This document shows positions 1 to 9,884 of a DNA stretch of 64,000 bases, piece after piece. The position numbers and the translations under genes are program-made. Below the pieces are notes generated by a model. The model worked only from the letters and a program-made list of their open reading frames with translations. It was not told where the DNA came from and did not search any database. The stretch spans positions 16,106,501 through 16,170,500 of the forward strand of contig NC_134113.1 in assembly GCF_040939455.1 (NCBI RefSeq), written 5' to 3'. How positions within the stretch are numbered: the stretch's first letter is position 1; each line of letters begins with the position of its first letter. This stretch comes from Microcebus murinus. Its lineage: Eukaryota; Chordata; Mammalia; Primates; Cheirogaleidae.

Positions 1-195
1 CTCTCACTGCAGCTCTTCAGATATTTTTCCAGCAGATTCCCTGTTTTTGCTATTCTTGCTTTCTCCAGCATGTTGCCAACAGGTTGGACCTCTCTTCAAA
101 ACATTTTCTAGGTGTTTAGCAGTCTTAGCAAGGAGAGAAAATCGAGGCATTGCAGGGTGCCTTTGGAAGGAGGGTGGGGTGGGCAGACTGACAGC

Positions 196-730
196 CCCCC
201 AAGACTCCAGCCCTAATGCCTGGGCTAATGTTATCATACTTCCATGGGTAAAGGGACTTTAGAGATGTGATTGAGGTTAGTAATCAGTCGACTTTAAGAC
301 AGGGAGACTATCCTGGATTAGCTGGGCGGGCCCTTACGTGCAGAAGAGGAAGGCTGAAGGGAAAGTCAGAGAGATCTGAAGTCCAAGCAGGATTCGAAGC
401 TGTTCTGCTGGCTTGACAATGGAAGGCAGTCACAGGCCAGGGACATGGGAGCCTCCATTCTACAACTGTAGGAAACTGTCAGGCACTGCCAACAACTCCA
501 GTGAATTTGGAGGTGGGTTCTGCCCCAGAGCTTCCAGAAAGGAGTGCAACTCTGCACACACCTTCTCGGTCTCCTTAGATCCTGAGCAGGAAGTTCAGCC
601 ATGTCAGGCCAGACGTCTAAACTACAGAACCATAAAGTAACAAATGGTTGTTGGTTTTAAGCCACTAAATCTGTGGTACTTTGTTATGGCAGCCCCGACA
701 CAAACTAACACAAATAGAAAACTAATACGG
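196..730 (+). mobile_element. MaLR (MLT1-like) LTR
   Basis: Solo LTR of the non-autonomous ERVL-MaLR class. It shows the family order: an internal segment like gtaaagggactt..gatgtgatt, then a tatcctggattagctgggcgg segment near 310, a segment around 530-560 resembling the agagcctccagaaaggag part, and the diagnostic 3' end around 655-728 (taagccactaa..tgtggta..ttgttatggcagc..actaatac). No internal retroviral sequence lies beside it. The subfamily is not resolved. Confidence 0.8.
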
Positions 731-1265
731 AGGGAAATTAGCATGCACTGCATGCTAGCTGCTGACCAGGCACCGTGGCAAGTCTCTTTGACTGCTGTGC
801 CAGACGGGGCTCTGAATTGCAAGCAACAGAAAGTGACTTTGGCTGACCAAAGCAGAAAAGGAATTTATGAAAGAATACAGGGCAGCTCCCAGAATCTGTA
901 GGAAGACAGGAAATAATGCCTGAGAAATAGTTGGGAAAATAAAGGAAGAAAGGTGGCCAGAACTCTGCCAAAGTCGGGCCACAGAGCCAGTTTCCTGAGC
1001 AGGCCACAGTGATCCTCGTTGGCCACTGGCATTGTGGCTGCTCTGCTACCATGGCCAGGGCTGGCCACTGGGCACTGCTAGGGGCACTGCTGCCCTGGGA
1101 AACGAGGTGGTCCTGGTCAGTACAGTGTGGCCAAAATGAATTCTCCCTCATCTTGGCTTCTGTGGATTATTCATTTCAGATTCGAAATCCCGAGCAGGTG
1201 TGTCTGACTGCTCTGGCCTGTGTCATAGGCCCAGAAGGTTCAAATGCTGGTCATCCAAGAAAATG
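731..1265. other. Unassigned unique sequence
   Basis: No repeat family or gene recognised. Overlapping short open frames run on both strands (the longest, about 137 codons, on minus at 738-1151) without any domain, signal peptide or codon pattern that would support coding. Confidence 0.6.
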
Positions 1266-1269
1266 ACTC

Positions 1270-1680
1270 ACAACAAATGACAAATCATCCTACTCCATCA
1301 CATTTAATCCACATAACTACCCAGCAGGGAACTAATTCTCTCCATCCCACTTCTCCTCTCCCATTTAATATCACTGCCATTTATTATTTATTTATTTTAG
1401 AGTGAGGGTCTTGCTCTGTTGCCCAGGCTGGAATGTAGTGGTGCGATCACAGCTAACTGCAGCCTCAAACTCCTGTGCTCAAGTGGTCCTCCCACCTTGG
1501 CCTCCAAAGTGCTGGGATTATAGGCATGAGCCACCATGCCTGGCCATTGTCCCCATTTAATAGATTAGGAAACTGAGGCCCTGGCAGGTGAAGCTACTTT
1601 CCTGAGATCCTGAGCTTGCACAGGGCAGAACTGAAACTTGAACAAAGTCATCTAAGTCTTGAACACATCACATGGCCTCT
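1270..1680 (-). mobile_element. MIR SINE, interrupted
   Basis: Reverse-complement MIR. The clearest part is 1552-1680, with the hallmark attaggaaactgaggccctgg followed by degenerate conserved-core sequence. The left portion (about 1270-1380) is weaker. A 7SL-derived monomer at 1381-1546 interrupts it, and a similar ccatttaata string on both sides may be remains of the target duplication. Confidence 0.65.
1381..1546 (-). mobile_element. 7SL-derived Alu monomer (FRAM-like)
   Basis: Read on the minus strand it begins tggccaggcatggtggctca and runs through gggaggaccacttgag and a gaggctgcag..agctgtgatcgc segment to gcctgggcaacagagcaaga, about 145 bp plus an A-rich tail (TTATT-rich at 1381-1400 on plus). 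There is a single arm only. The gaggctgcagttagc segment belongs to the right-arm type, so a FRAM monomer fits better than FLAM. Such monomers predate dimeric Alus. Confidence 0.85.
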
Positions 1681-1684
1681 CCTC

Positions 1685-2615
1685 ACAGGTGGTGACTTCA
1701 GCTGGATGAGAGTCCAGGTTCAGATCCCTTCTGAGGAAAGAAGAGGCAGGTGACTCCCATTTGGTCCTTGGTTCAGGGGACTCTGGGGAGACAGGTTGAA
1801 TGGGAGCAGCAGCCAGCCAGACACACTCTGACCCACTTGCTCGTGAGGCCTGGGCATAGCAGAATTGATTTTTTTTTTCCTATTTAGTGAAATATACCTT
1901 CTAACGTCTGTGCTGAGTCGGTCCCTTTGGTTACTGTATATTGTGTGACATGGCCGAGCCTCCCTCAACATGAAATTTATTTGTTTCTCTTTCTTCTTCT
2001 TTTCTTTTTAAACATGCCCTTACATCCTCAGATCAACCTGGAATTTCGACATGGGATGTTGAAGCTCTGCTGATGAGGCTACCTCTCGGCAACCTCATCC
2101 TCTCCCTGTCCTGCCTGTCCTCTCCCTTTGTTGTCCTTCGCCACCAAGCATTGCAGAGGGCCTGGGAGGACCCCGCTCACCCAGGAGTCTGCCTGGATAC
2201 AACGGACGCTAATCACTGCGGGCAGCCTGTGGTCAGGGAATCCACCTGGCACACTCAGTCCTCTGGGCCCGTCGAGCATCCTTGCTACAGGTCCCTTCTC
2301 TGCCCAGTGTCCTCCAGCTCGGAGCCAGGCCCACGACAGAAAGAACAACAACAAAAAATGCTTCATTTGGAATCTACTTCCTAACTTGGGATTTCTGGAG
2401 CATTCCAGTCATAGGCCAGTGGTTAAAAGAGGTTTGAGTTACCGTAACTGGTGTGAGGCCCAGGCTAACAGGAGGGAAGCCAAGCTCAGACCCCGTAGCA
2501 AGCAAACCCAATTCAACAGCGCCTCGGGATGGCCCTCAATAAAAGCCACCTGCAAGGGTGAGTTATTGGCATTGACAAGAATGGGTTCATTTTGGCATTA
2601 TGTATGATAAATTCC
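1685..2615. other. Unassigned unique sequence
   Basis: No repeat or gene recognised. A 159-codon open frame (2128-2607, plus) is the longest. It has no recognisable domain and low-information composition. An AATAAA at about 2539 lies within the frame and is not evidence for a transcript by itself. Confidence 0.55.
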
Positions 2616-2616
2616 C

Positions 2617-2704
2617 AATATACACATTCAATATAGATATAAATATACATTCAGTATTGAAATATAAAACATAACCATTCAATATGTAAATATTCAATAT
2701 TCGT
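2617..2704. repeat. AT-rich ATTCAATAT-type direct repeats
   Basis: Short AT-rich tract in which an attcaatat-like word recurs at least four times (near 2626, 2650, 2676 and 2692) in the same orientation, separated by ATAAATATA-like spacers. Degenerate minisatellite or low-complexity sequence. Confidence 0.7.
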
Positions 2705-2749
2705 TGCATAGACTTAGGGCTATGCAGTGGAGTTCAGGAATTCAGCACA

Positions 2750-2895
2750 TGGATTGTTGAACACCTACTACGCGCCGGACATCTGACCCACAGGATCTCA
2801 TTTCATGTTTGCGAAAACCTCTGAGGTGGGCATTCCTGTGAGTGTCACTGACATTTTCCAGGTGATAACACCGAGACTGGGAGTGGAGATGGTGT
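2750..2895 (-). mobile_element. MIR fragment
   Basis: Minus-strand MIR, seen from the 3' part (cacctactacgcgccgg) through gatctcatttcat and a decayed tttccaggtgataacaccgag equivalent of the MIR core. Confidence 0.65.
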
Positions 2896-3084
2896 GAGAG
2901 AGATTGTTTTCATGCATGGTAAAGTACAGTGGGATGGATGATTATAATACTGCTATTATAATTTATCATCATTATTAGTATGGTAAGGACTGAAATATAG
3001 AGAGCTGATGGTGACACCTGTTATTTCAGCCACAGCCTGTCGGGATGTCATTTGGGAGGCACCACTAGATGAAGGACAGGGACC

Positions 3085-3312
3085 TTTGTCCAAGACTCAC
3101 TTCCAGTGTCTATTTAAATGCATTTTGCTCTCATAACTCATCTGATCCTAACAACTGCCCTTAGAGACTATTATCCTCTTTTTGCACTTGAAGAAATTGA
3201 TGTGTAGAAAGAGACTAAGCAATTGCTTGAATTTAGATAATCAATGGGGATCTGCATCCCAGCAGACCCCAGAGCCGGCTGCTTTGCCATGAAACTGTTC
3301 AGCCTATTGCTC
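3085..3312 (-). mobile_element. MIR fragment
   Basis: Minus-strand MIR. It has ctcatctgatcctaacaactgcc, then attatcctctttttgcacttgaagaaa, and ends in ccccagagccggctgctttgcc, which matches the reversed 5' tRNA-like end. Confidence 0.7.
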
Positions 3313-3347
3313 AAGTGTTAGTCTTGGTCACATCCCAACGAAGGAGT

Positions 3348-3455
3348 AGGACTGCCAGACTTCACTCATAAAAACATAGGATACCTAGTGACATTTGAAT
3401 TTAGACAAAAGATAATAATTTTTTAGTATAAGTGTGTCCCATGAGAGATGGCCAT
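3348..3455 (+). mobile_element. Old interspersed repeat, family unnamed (copy 1)
   Basis: Contains aggatacct..acatttgaattt..aataattttttagtataag..gtccca. The same order appears reverse-complemented at 9330-9462, so this is a dispersed repeat. I recognise the pattern as common in mammals but cannot name the family securely. A short MIR 3' end (cacctggcacagagttggtgctc) follows at about 3480-3510. Confidence 0.5.
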
Positions 3456-4039
3456 GTGATAATGCACGTAGAGTCTGCTAACACCTGGCACAGAGTTGGT
3501 GCTCAGAAAGCTTCGCTTCCTTCTCCTCCGGCAGACTGCTCGCTGCCTACCCAACTCCTGCTACCTGTTGCTCCCCAATAACAGATCCTGGTTTCCAGCT
3601 GGGCACATCATCCAGCTGTGTTCCCAGCCTGCCTTATAATTAAGTGTGACTAAGTGATTAAATTATATCAAACGAAATGTAATCACAAGTGTTGTTTGGT
3701 GCTTCTGGAAAGTTTCCTTAAAAGGGAGAAGACAAACTATTCTTCCTTCCCTTTGGTGTTTCACATTTCCCCCTTCATCTGGCTTGTAATGTAGATGGAA
3801 TGACTGGCATCTGGCAGCCCTCTTGAGCCAGTAAGGTGACCTTGAGGATGAAGCCATCACATGAGGTTAGTGGAGTGGAAAGATAGATGCCTGTGTCCCT
3901 AATGACTGTGGATTCACCATGCTTGCCAGGGACTACCGACCTCTGGACATCTTTTATGCATGAGTGAAATAACCTTCTTCTTTTGAGGTTCAATCTGTGT
4001 TAGTAGAAGTCAAATGCCATTCATAACTGATATGCCTCT

Positions 4040-4115
4040 ACTCGGCAAACATTCCACGTGCACCTGTTATAAGCCAGACATTGCACTGGGTTCTGGAGGT
4101 AAAGGAATGGCATCA
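4040..4115 (-). mobile_element. L2 3' end fragment
   Basis: Short stretch with cacctgttataagccagaca and ctgggttctggagg, matching the reversed L2 3' terminus. Low length, so only moderate support. Confidence 0.4.
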
Positions 4116-4504
4116 TGTAGCTCATGGTTCTTTTATTTACAATTTAGATTAGAGGTAGGAGAAACCTCAGCTATTACTCAAGTTGATTCATTCATTTTAT
4201 TTATTTAACATCTGTGTTTTCACTTTTCGCCTTGTATTCAGAGAATTTGGGAAGCCACTTCTCTCAGCTCACAGCACATTGTCCTCATTAGTCCCTGCAA
4301 ATGCTTTCTCTTCTTTTATTTTTCCCCCTTTGTCTTGATCCCCATGTCTATTCTCTCTCCTGCAATAGGACTCACTCTAATGTGATGTATTAGACATATA
4401 TGTCCTTAAATACGGGTGTGTCCTTATAAAATATTGCCAGTATATGTGTTTGTAGTTTTCACAAATGGTATTATGCTATAAATCTTTTCCTTTTCTTGTT
4501 TTCT

Positions 4505-4740
4505 CACTCACCTAAGTGGACATATAGGAATAACATTTATCCGGTGTCGGGTGGGTGAGAGGAGGGAGGAGGGGATGGCTATATACAAACATAATGAGTG
4601 AAATATGCAATGTCTGGGGGATGGTCATGCTTGAAGCTCTGACTCGAGGGGTGAGGGGGGCAAGGGCAATATACGTAAACTTAACATTTGTACCCCCATA
4701 ATATGCTGAAATTAAAAAAATGGAAAAAAACCCCAAAAAA
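4505..4740 (+). mobile_element. 5'-truncated L1 3' end, strepsirrhine type
   Basis: About 235 bp of L1 3' UTR, plus strand. It has a G-rich segment (ggtgtcgggtgggtgagagg), then ctgggggatgg..catgcttgaagctctgactc, then cttaacatttgtacccccat and aatatgctgaaatta with an A-rich tail (4713-4740). This terminus is what I recall from lemur and galago L1s; it differs from the human L1 end. It sits next to an older minus-strand L1. Confidence 0.75.
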
Positions 4741-4849
4741 CACCATATTTTTCTAAAACAAATATTATTACCAAAAATAAAACTATTGAACTGTGGTTTG
4801 TGGAGCATCTCCTGCTAAAAATGAATAGTTAGGATATATTTTCAAAAGT

Positions 4850-5960
4850 TTGTGTTCAATTTTGGGGTTTGTATTTTCCCCCTCTTTTTGGTTTAATTAT
4901 TTTTTGAATGTGTAAAGCACACAATTCAAAAGACAAAACTAAATAAAAAAATTCTACTCAGAGATGTCTTCTTCCCATCCCCACCCCTTCCTTCTATTTC
5001 TGGCCTCCATAATCACAAGAGTGACCATTATTATTGGTTTCTGGTTTATATTTCTGGCAATTTTGTGAGCAAAAATAAACACATATATATCCTTATTACT
5101 CTTTCTTATTACATGAAATGTAGTACATGTATGGACAGCACCTTTTTTTTTTCCACCTAACAATATATCCTGGAGTTACTCCAAATCAGTATATAGAAAT
5201 TTTTTATTCGTTTTATCTTTGCGTAATACTCCATTGTGACAATATACAATAATTTTTCAACTAGTTTCCTATTGTTTGAAATTTAGGTTGCTTTCATTCT
5301 TTTATTGTTACAGACAATGCCACCATGAATAACCCTAGATGAATGTTGTATTTGTGGAGGTGCATTTTCAGGGTGGATTCCTAGAAATGGACTTGCAGGG
5401 GCAAAGAACAAATGCTGCATCACTGTACGAGATATTTCCAAATTCCCCTTCATAGGGGATATATCATTTGCATCTTCTTGGCAAATATATGTGATACCTC
5501 TTAATCCACAGTTCTGCCAACAGAGTGAAGGTGAATTTTTATACTTTTAAAAATCTAATAGATGAGAAATAGTATCTCAATATAGATTTAATTTGCATTT
5601 TTTCTTATCTTGAGAGGTTGTATGTCTTTTAATGTGTTTCTGTACTGCTTGCTTGTCTTACATGTCAATACTGCACCTTTGAAACCTACCCAGGTTGCTC
5701 TGTGCATATATAGTTTAGTACTTCTTTTTGCTCCATTGCATTCCGTAGACCACATTCATTACACTTAACTTGAACTTTGTTATTTTTCCTAGCATCTCCC
5801 ATTTCCATAAACCATTACCATAAACCGTGGGGAAAGAGAATTTCTTTGGGATATGTATCCAAGAGCACATATGCACTTTTAATTTCATTCAAGGCTGACA
5901 GATTTTTCTGAAATGTCTGCAAATCATTTACCTTCCCACCAACATGCATAAGAGTTTTTA
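4850..5960 (-). mobile_element. Ancient L1 3' region
   Basis: AT-rich minus-strand L1 relic. It holds the conserved order of old mammalian L1 3' ends: ataatactccattgtg (5225), ggattcctagaaatgga..ttgcaggggcaaag (5376-5405), atgagaaatagtatctcaat (5563) and aatttgcattttttctta (5590). The portion after 5650 is weaker. There is no surviving reading frame. Confidence 0.7.
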
Positions 5961-5964
5961 CTTT

Positions 5965-6085
5965 GAATTTACTCATTTTATAGACGAGACAATGAGGCCT
6001 AGATAGGTTACAAAGTTAGCCAATAAGAGCCAGGATTGAAACCTTGGTCCTATAAGTCTGTATCAATCATTGTTGACTAATGCCC
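5965..6085 (-). mobile_element. MIR fragment
   Basis: Minus-strand MIR core: ctcattttatagacgagaca..gaggcctagataggttac, then agccaggattgaaacc. Confidence 0.75.
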
Positions 6086-6099
6086 CATTCTATAAAAAT

Positions 6100-6190
6100 G
6101 AGTTGATTCAATGAACATTTAAGGAGTGCTCACTGCATGGCAAGAAAGGTGCCGGGCATTGGAGACCCTAGGAAAGGTTATACTCTTGAG
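6100..6190 (-). mobile_element. L2 3' end fragment
   Basis: gattcaatgaacatttaagga..gctcactgcatggca..gtgccgggcattggagaccc fits the reversed L2 3' terminus. Confidence 0.6.
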
Positions 6191-6474
6191 GGGTAGGGTG
6201 GGGGGAGATAAGCAAGTAACCAAGTGGTGACAGTCAAGGTTTGTATGTTTACATCTGCAAGCATGCATATGTCACGTGGGTGTCTGTGTGAACTGGCCAG
6301 GCCACCCTTTCTTCTTACTCTTGTCTGAGTCTGAGCAGGATGAAGGAGGCTGGTGGTTTTGCTCATTTGCTTCTCCAGATTTCCCTGCAGGTTACAGGCT
6401 CATTTTATGAGGTATGGAGATATGGAGAGTTTCCATATCTAGAAAGGTTGGCCAACTAGCCTGCCATATTAAGA

Positions 6475-6605
6475 AATTCCCACCCATTTCACAGATGAGG
6501 AAACTGAGTAGAATTTAGGCCCAAAGGTTAGTAGTAGCTTGCCAGAGTCACAGCTGGCAAATGGGGCTGCCAAGATTCCGGCCCAGCCCTCTCTAACTCC
6601 AGGGC
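6475..6605 (-). mobile_element. MIR fragment
   Basis: Minus-strand MIR with a well-kept core (cacagatgaggaaactgag), cttgccagagtcacagctgg, and a decayed 5' end. Confidence 0.8.
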
Positions 6606-7618
6606 CCCTGCCCTTCTGCTGAGTACTGATGAAAGGCAGCTCTCTGCCTGCCCCTCCTGGGCCATCTCCTCCTCATACTCTCTTCTCCTGGTTCGGAGAT
6701 TCTACCTGTACTCCAGGGGTGTCCGTATTTGTGTATTAATCATGACTTCTTCTCTCCACCATAATTAACAGGGCTTTGTGGTTCATGGACCACCTTGCCA
6801 TTCACTGTCTTGTTTCTGCTGGTTCTCATGGTACCCTGGGGAGGTCAGCCAGGCTCAGCTGATTAACTCAACTGTTACCAATGTGCAAACCACAGGCTCA
6901 GGGGACTTAAGCAGAGGCCCACAGTTCCTGATGGCATGCAGTGGGTGCCTAATAATGGCATCACACCCTTGAACATTAATCTTCCCCCTACAAAGTGTTT
7001 CTCTGCACTATTTGTTCCTCTAAAGGCTGCGGGTGGTGAGTTGGCTGTGGATCAGATTGCGGGCTAGTGGGTGTGCTAATACTAACCCTGGCACAGACAG
7101 ACTTACCCACAGCTAGAGGCAGCTTTGGGCCACCTACCCCAGCGAGGGCAGAGCCTGCTCCCAGGACACTATCAGCAGGAGACAGGAGAGCAGAGAAGGC
7201 TGCTTGGGCAACATGGTGCCAAGAGGAAAAGGAGTGAAGGGAAAGGGAGGGAGGGGAGGAAGAGAAGGACTTCCTTTCAACCTCACCAATCAGTTAAGTG
7301 CACCCTTCTTCCCTGGGGTGGGGGGTGAGAGAAGGGCTGAGAGAGAAGCTCAGAGTGTTATGGCAGGAGAGCTCCTGCCAGTGCATGGAAAGAAACATCT
7401 GGAGGAGAAGGAAGGTTTCCCTCTAACATTGCTTCTTGATGCAAGGTCCTGGGCTCTGAGTGTCACGGGGGGTTCTGGGGAGGCTGTCTTACCCGGCACT
7501 CAGGTTGTTGACACACTAAGGATGTTTGGAGGAAAGATCAGGGCCGTGGGGGGGTGAGGGAAGGGAGGGGAGGGGACACACAGAGGCACTGTCACTGCTA
7601 AGCTCCTGCCCTTCTACC
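6606..7618. other. Unassigned unique sequence with G-rich tracts
   Basis: No gene recognised. Two runs meet the usual four-G-run quadruplex pattern on plus: 7239-7256 (GGG-AAA-GGG-A-GGG-A-GGGG) and 7548-7575. Short frames crossing them are Arg/Gly/Lys-rich only because of the purine tract. Confidence 0.6.
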
Positions 7619-7619
7619 A

Positions 7620-7845
7620 CGCGTGCATAGTAGGGAGCTGCATGGGCTTTGAGTCTGACGGATGTGGCTGTACGTTCCAGCCATTTGCGGTGGGATATAA
7701 AACACACCCTGGAACCTCTCGATGCCCTGCCGTTCTCATCTATAACATGGACGTCATTGCATCCACCACGCGTGCTTACAAGAGGATTTAAACGGTGTGC
7801 CTGTAAAACACCTGGAACATAATAGGTGCTCCATAAATACCAGCT
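7620..7845 (+). mobile_element. MIR SINE
   Basis: Plus-strand MIR: gggctttgagtctgac, then ctcatctataacatgg, and the 3' end cacctggaacataataggtgctccataaat. It is unusually rich in CpG for its age (see 7620-8580). Confidence 0.75.
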
Positions 7846-7849
7846 CTGA

Positions 7850-8330
7850 GAAAATCCGGTCTCCCCATCACAGCCTGCGAGCCCTTGGGGATCTGGCCCC
7901 GCCTCTCCCTCCCGTCCTCTCCCTGCAGTTTGCTGCCCACAGTCCGGACGCACTGATCTTCCTCCGGCCCCTCAACGTGGCAAGCCCGTTCCCGCCTCAG
8001 AGCCTTCGCCTGTGCTGTCCCCTCTGCCGGGAGAACCGTCCTCCCGGGTCTTCAGGCTCACGGCTCTTCTTACCACGTGGCTCTCGCCCGCAACGGTGCT
8101 TCCACTCCTCTCCTCATCCATCTGCTTAGTTCACCCGGGTTTCTCTGCCACACCTCCCTGTTTCGTCTCGTTCACAACGTTTACCATCGTCTGACATGAT
8201 CTGCGGTTTCCGATGGTCTTTCTCCCATTAGGATGGAAGTTCTGCGGGGGCAGAAACCTCAGTGTTGCTCACACTGTGTCCGCAGCATCTGGTACATAGT
8301 AGGCACTCAATAAAATCTCCTGACGGAGGG
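7850..8330 (+). mobile_element. L2 LINE 3' segment
   Basis: About 480 bp of L2. It includes a ggatctggccccgcctctccc segment, cgttcccgcctcagagcc, gctgtcccctctgccggga, and the terminal cagcatctggtacatagtaggc..actcaataaa. Hand count gives 27 CpG in 7861-8280, high for an L2 copy. Open frames through it are decayed L2 sequence read in GC-rich frames. Confidence 0.85.
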
Positions 8331-8639
8331 GCTGACAATAGCGATGGTGACAGTGACGGTGATGGTTGATGGGGACTCAAAACTCTCCTCCTTCCCGGCC
8401 TTCGGGAATGTTTTTCTCTCCTGACCTGCTTCTCCCTGTGTCCCGCAGGAGTTTTGTGGACAACAGGCAGGGCAGGCTGCAAAGAACTCAAGCCATGGGG
8501 CGAGTTTTTGGAAGGAGATGGCTCAGCCTTAGGGAGGAAGGAAGGCAGGGCCCGCGGGAGACGCTGACGTGAAACAGGCGTTTCTTGGCCCGAGGCCTGA
8601 GACTCGGAGTGAGTTTATAGAATGCTGTCCAGTGAGGAC

Positions 8640-8735
8640 TCTTGTTACTGAACATTTACGTAGTGCTCCACCTTGGCAAGGACTTTTACAATCCCTTTTA
8701 TCAAATTTGCAGAGAGCTTTACAAACTTTTTTTTT
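8640..8735 (-). mobile_element. MIR fragment
   Basis: gaacatttacgtagtgctcc..ggcaaggacttttacaatccc matches a reversed MIR 3' portion. Short. Confidence 0.45.
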
Positions 8736-8869
8736 TTATTAGCTATTAGTTATTAACCTGGCAGGGGTATACCTGTATCAAAAAAAAAAGGGAACGCTTA
8801 GGTTTTGTGGGACGGGAATGCTTTTCATTCTCAGATGCCTGAGTTCCTCTCTTTAGCTGTTTGCACGGA

Positions 8870-8934
8870 GGTTAGTTAGGCCTTTAACATAATTTTTTTG
8901 GCGGGGTGGGAGGAACACAATTCAATCCGTAACA
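8870..8934 (-). mobile_element. MaLR (MLT1-like) LTR terminal fragment
   Basis: About 65 bp reading gttaggcctttaacataatt..aggaacacaattcaatccgtaa, the reversed 5' terminus of MLT1-type LTRs. The rest of the LTR is missing. Confidence 0.6.
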
Positions 8935-9084
8935 GTTCCCAATCATCGCCAAAAGGACATTAGTCCATATAATTTCATTTTTGCTTGTCTTGATGTAAAT
9001 ATTAATGTTTCGCAATTGTAGTCTGCTGTGCAAAAAAAAAAAAAAGACAAATGTTAAGAACTTACAAAATTAGCTAATATATCA

Positions 9085-9190
9085 GAAAGATGTATAAAGT
9101 GGAATTTCTAGGTCAAAGCATAAGAACATTTTTAAGCCCTTCGATATTCATTGCCTAATTTCCTCCAGAAAGATTGCCACATAATGCTGT
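9085..9190 (-). mobile_element. Ancient L1 fragment
   Basis: aagtggaatttctaggtcaaag followed by tttttaagcccttcgatattc and ttgcctaatttcc matches the reversed 3' region of old L1M elements. Confidence 0.55.
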
Positions 9191-9329
9191 CAGGGCAATG
9201 AGTAGGCATTCCTCAAGGGCCAAGATTAGGCCTTATTATCTTTGTTTACAGGTTGTGCCTGGAATCTCTTAGGTGTGAAATATGTATTTCATTGTCAAAC
9301 TCAGTTCCTTCATTGTACTTCATTTTTTA

Positions 9330-9462
9330 AAAAGTATTAGTATGTGTCAAATACTGCATAGGATACACTTACACTGAAAATTTATTCACAGTTTATTTAA
9401 AATTCAAATTTCAGTATGTATCCTCCATTTGTATTTGCTAAATGTGGCAACCCTATTCATTT
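9330..9462 (-). mobile_element. Old interspersed repeat, family unnamed (copy 2)
   Basis: Reverse-complement counterpart of 3348-3455. The shared order is acacttacact..aaattcaaattt..tatcctccat..ctaaatgtggcaaccct. The copies are highly diverged, consistent with an old mammalian repeat. Confidence 0.5.
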
Positions 9463-9539
9463 ATACAATGGGAATAATAGCAGTCCCTCTCTTATGACCA
9501 CAATATTATCACTCAAGACAGTCACCAACCCAGTGGCTG

Positions 9540-9566
9540 ACATGGCCCTCTTCAAAAGGGCCATGT
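9540..9566. repeat. 10-bp perfect inverted repeat
   Basis: acatggccct (9540-9549) and agggccatgt (9557-9566) are exact reverse complements around a 7-base loop. The stem extends two more pairs if a G-T is allowed. Probably chance or a small local inversion event. Confidence 0.75.
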
Positions 9567-9599
9567 TAAAATAGTAACAGTGCTCTACACTTGCCATTG

Positions 9600-9835
9600 C
9601 AGGCAGCTAATGTTTATTTGAGCACCAAAGAAGTCTCAGGCATCTTAGAGACATTATTCCTAATTTTCACAACAATCATGGTCAGCAAAATTGCAATTTA
9701 CAGCTAAGGCAACTGAGGACCTGAGAGGTGAGTAAACTTACCATCCCAGGCCATGTAGAAGTGACATGTGACTCTAAGCTCCTTGGTTGCAAAACTCTTT
9801 CTTTGACCCCTGCTCCAGGCTGCCTTGAAACTCCC
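9600..9835 (-). mobile_element. MIR SINE
   Basis: Minus-strand MIR: attattcctaattttcacaac, ttgcaatttacagctaaggcaactgagg, and a decayed 5' region to about 9835. Confidence 0.7.
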
Positions 9836-9884
9836 AAGGTGAGCTGTTGATAGAGGCTGCATTCCTGGTGACCATCATTCTTTC

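Larger units (their letters stand above)
7620..8580. promoter_or_regulatory. CpG-rich patch (candidate unmethylated region)
   Basis: CpGs are dense across an old MIR and L2 and continue into following unique sequence (cccgcgggagacgctgacg at 8550). By hand count 7861-8280 has 27 CpG in 420 bases; from a rough base composition the observed/expected ratio is about 0.8. No TATA box, transcript or first exon can be assigned. This may be an unmethylated regulatory region or just recent GC-biased conversion. Confidence 0.35.

Noticed and set aside
2128..2607. 159-codon plus frame
   Set aside because: No recognisable motif; composition is what open noncoding sequence gives.
7850..8330. Coding exon suggested by CpG-rich open frames
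   Set aside because: The sequence follows the L2 3' end through to its terminus; frames are a by-product.
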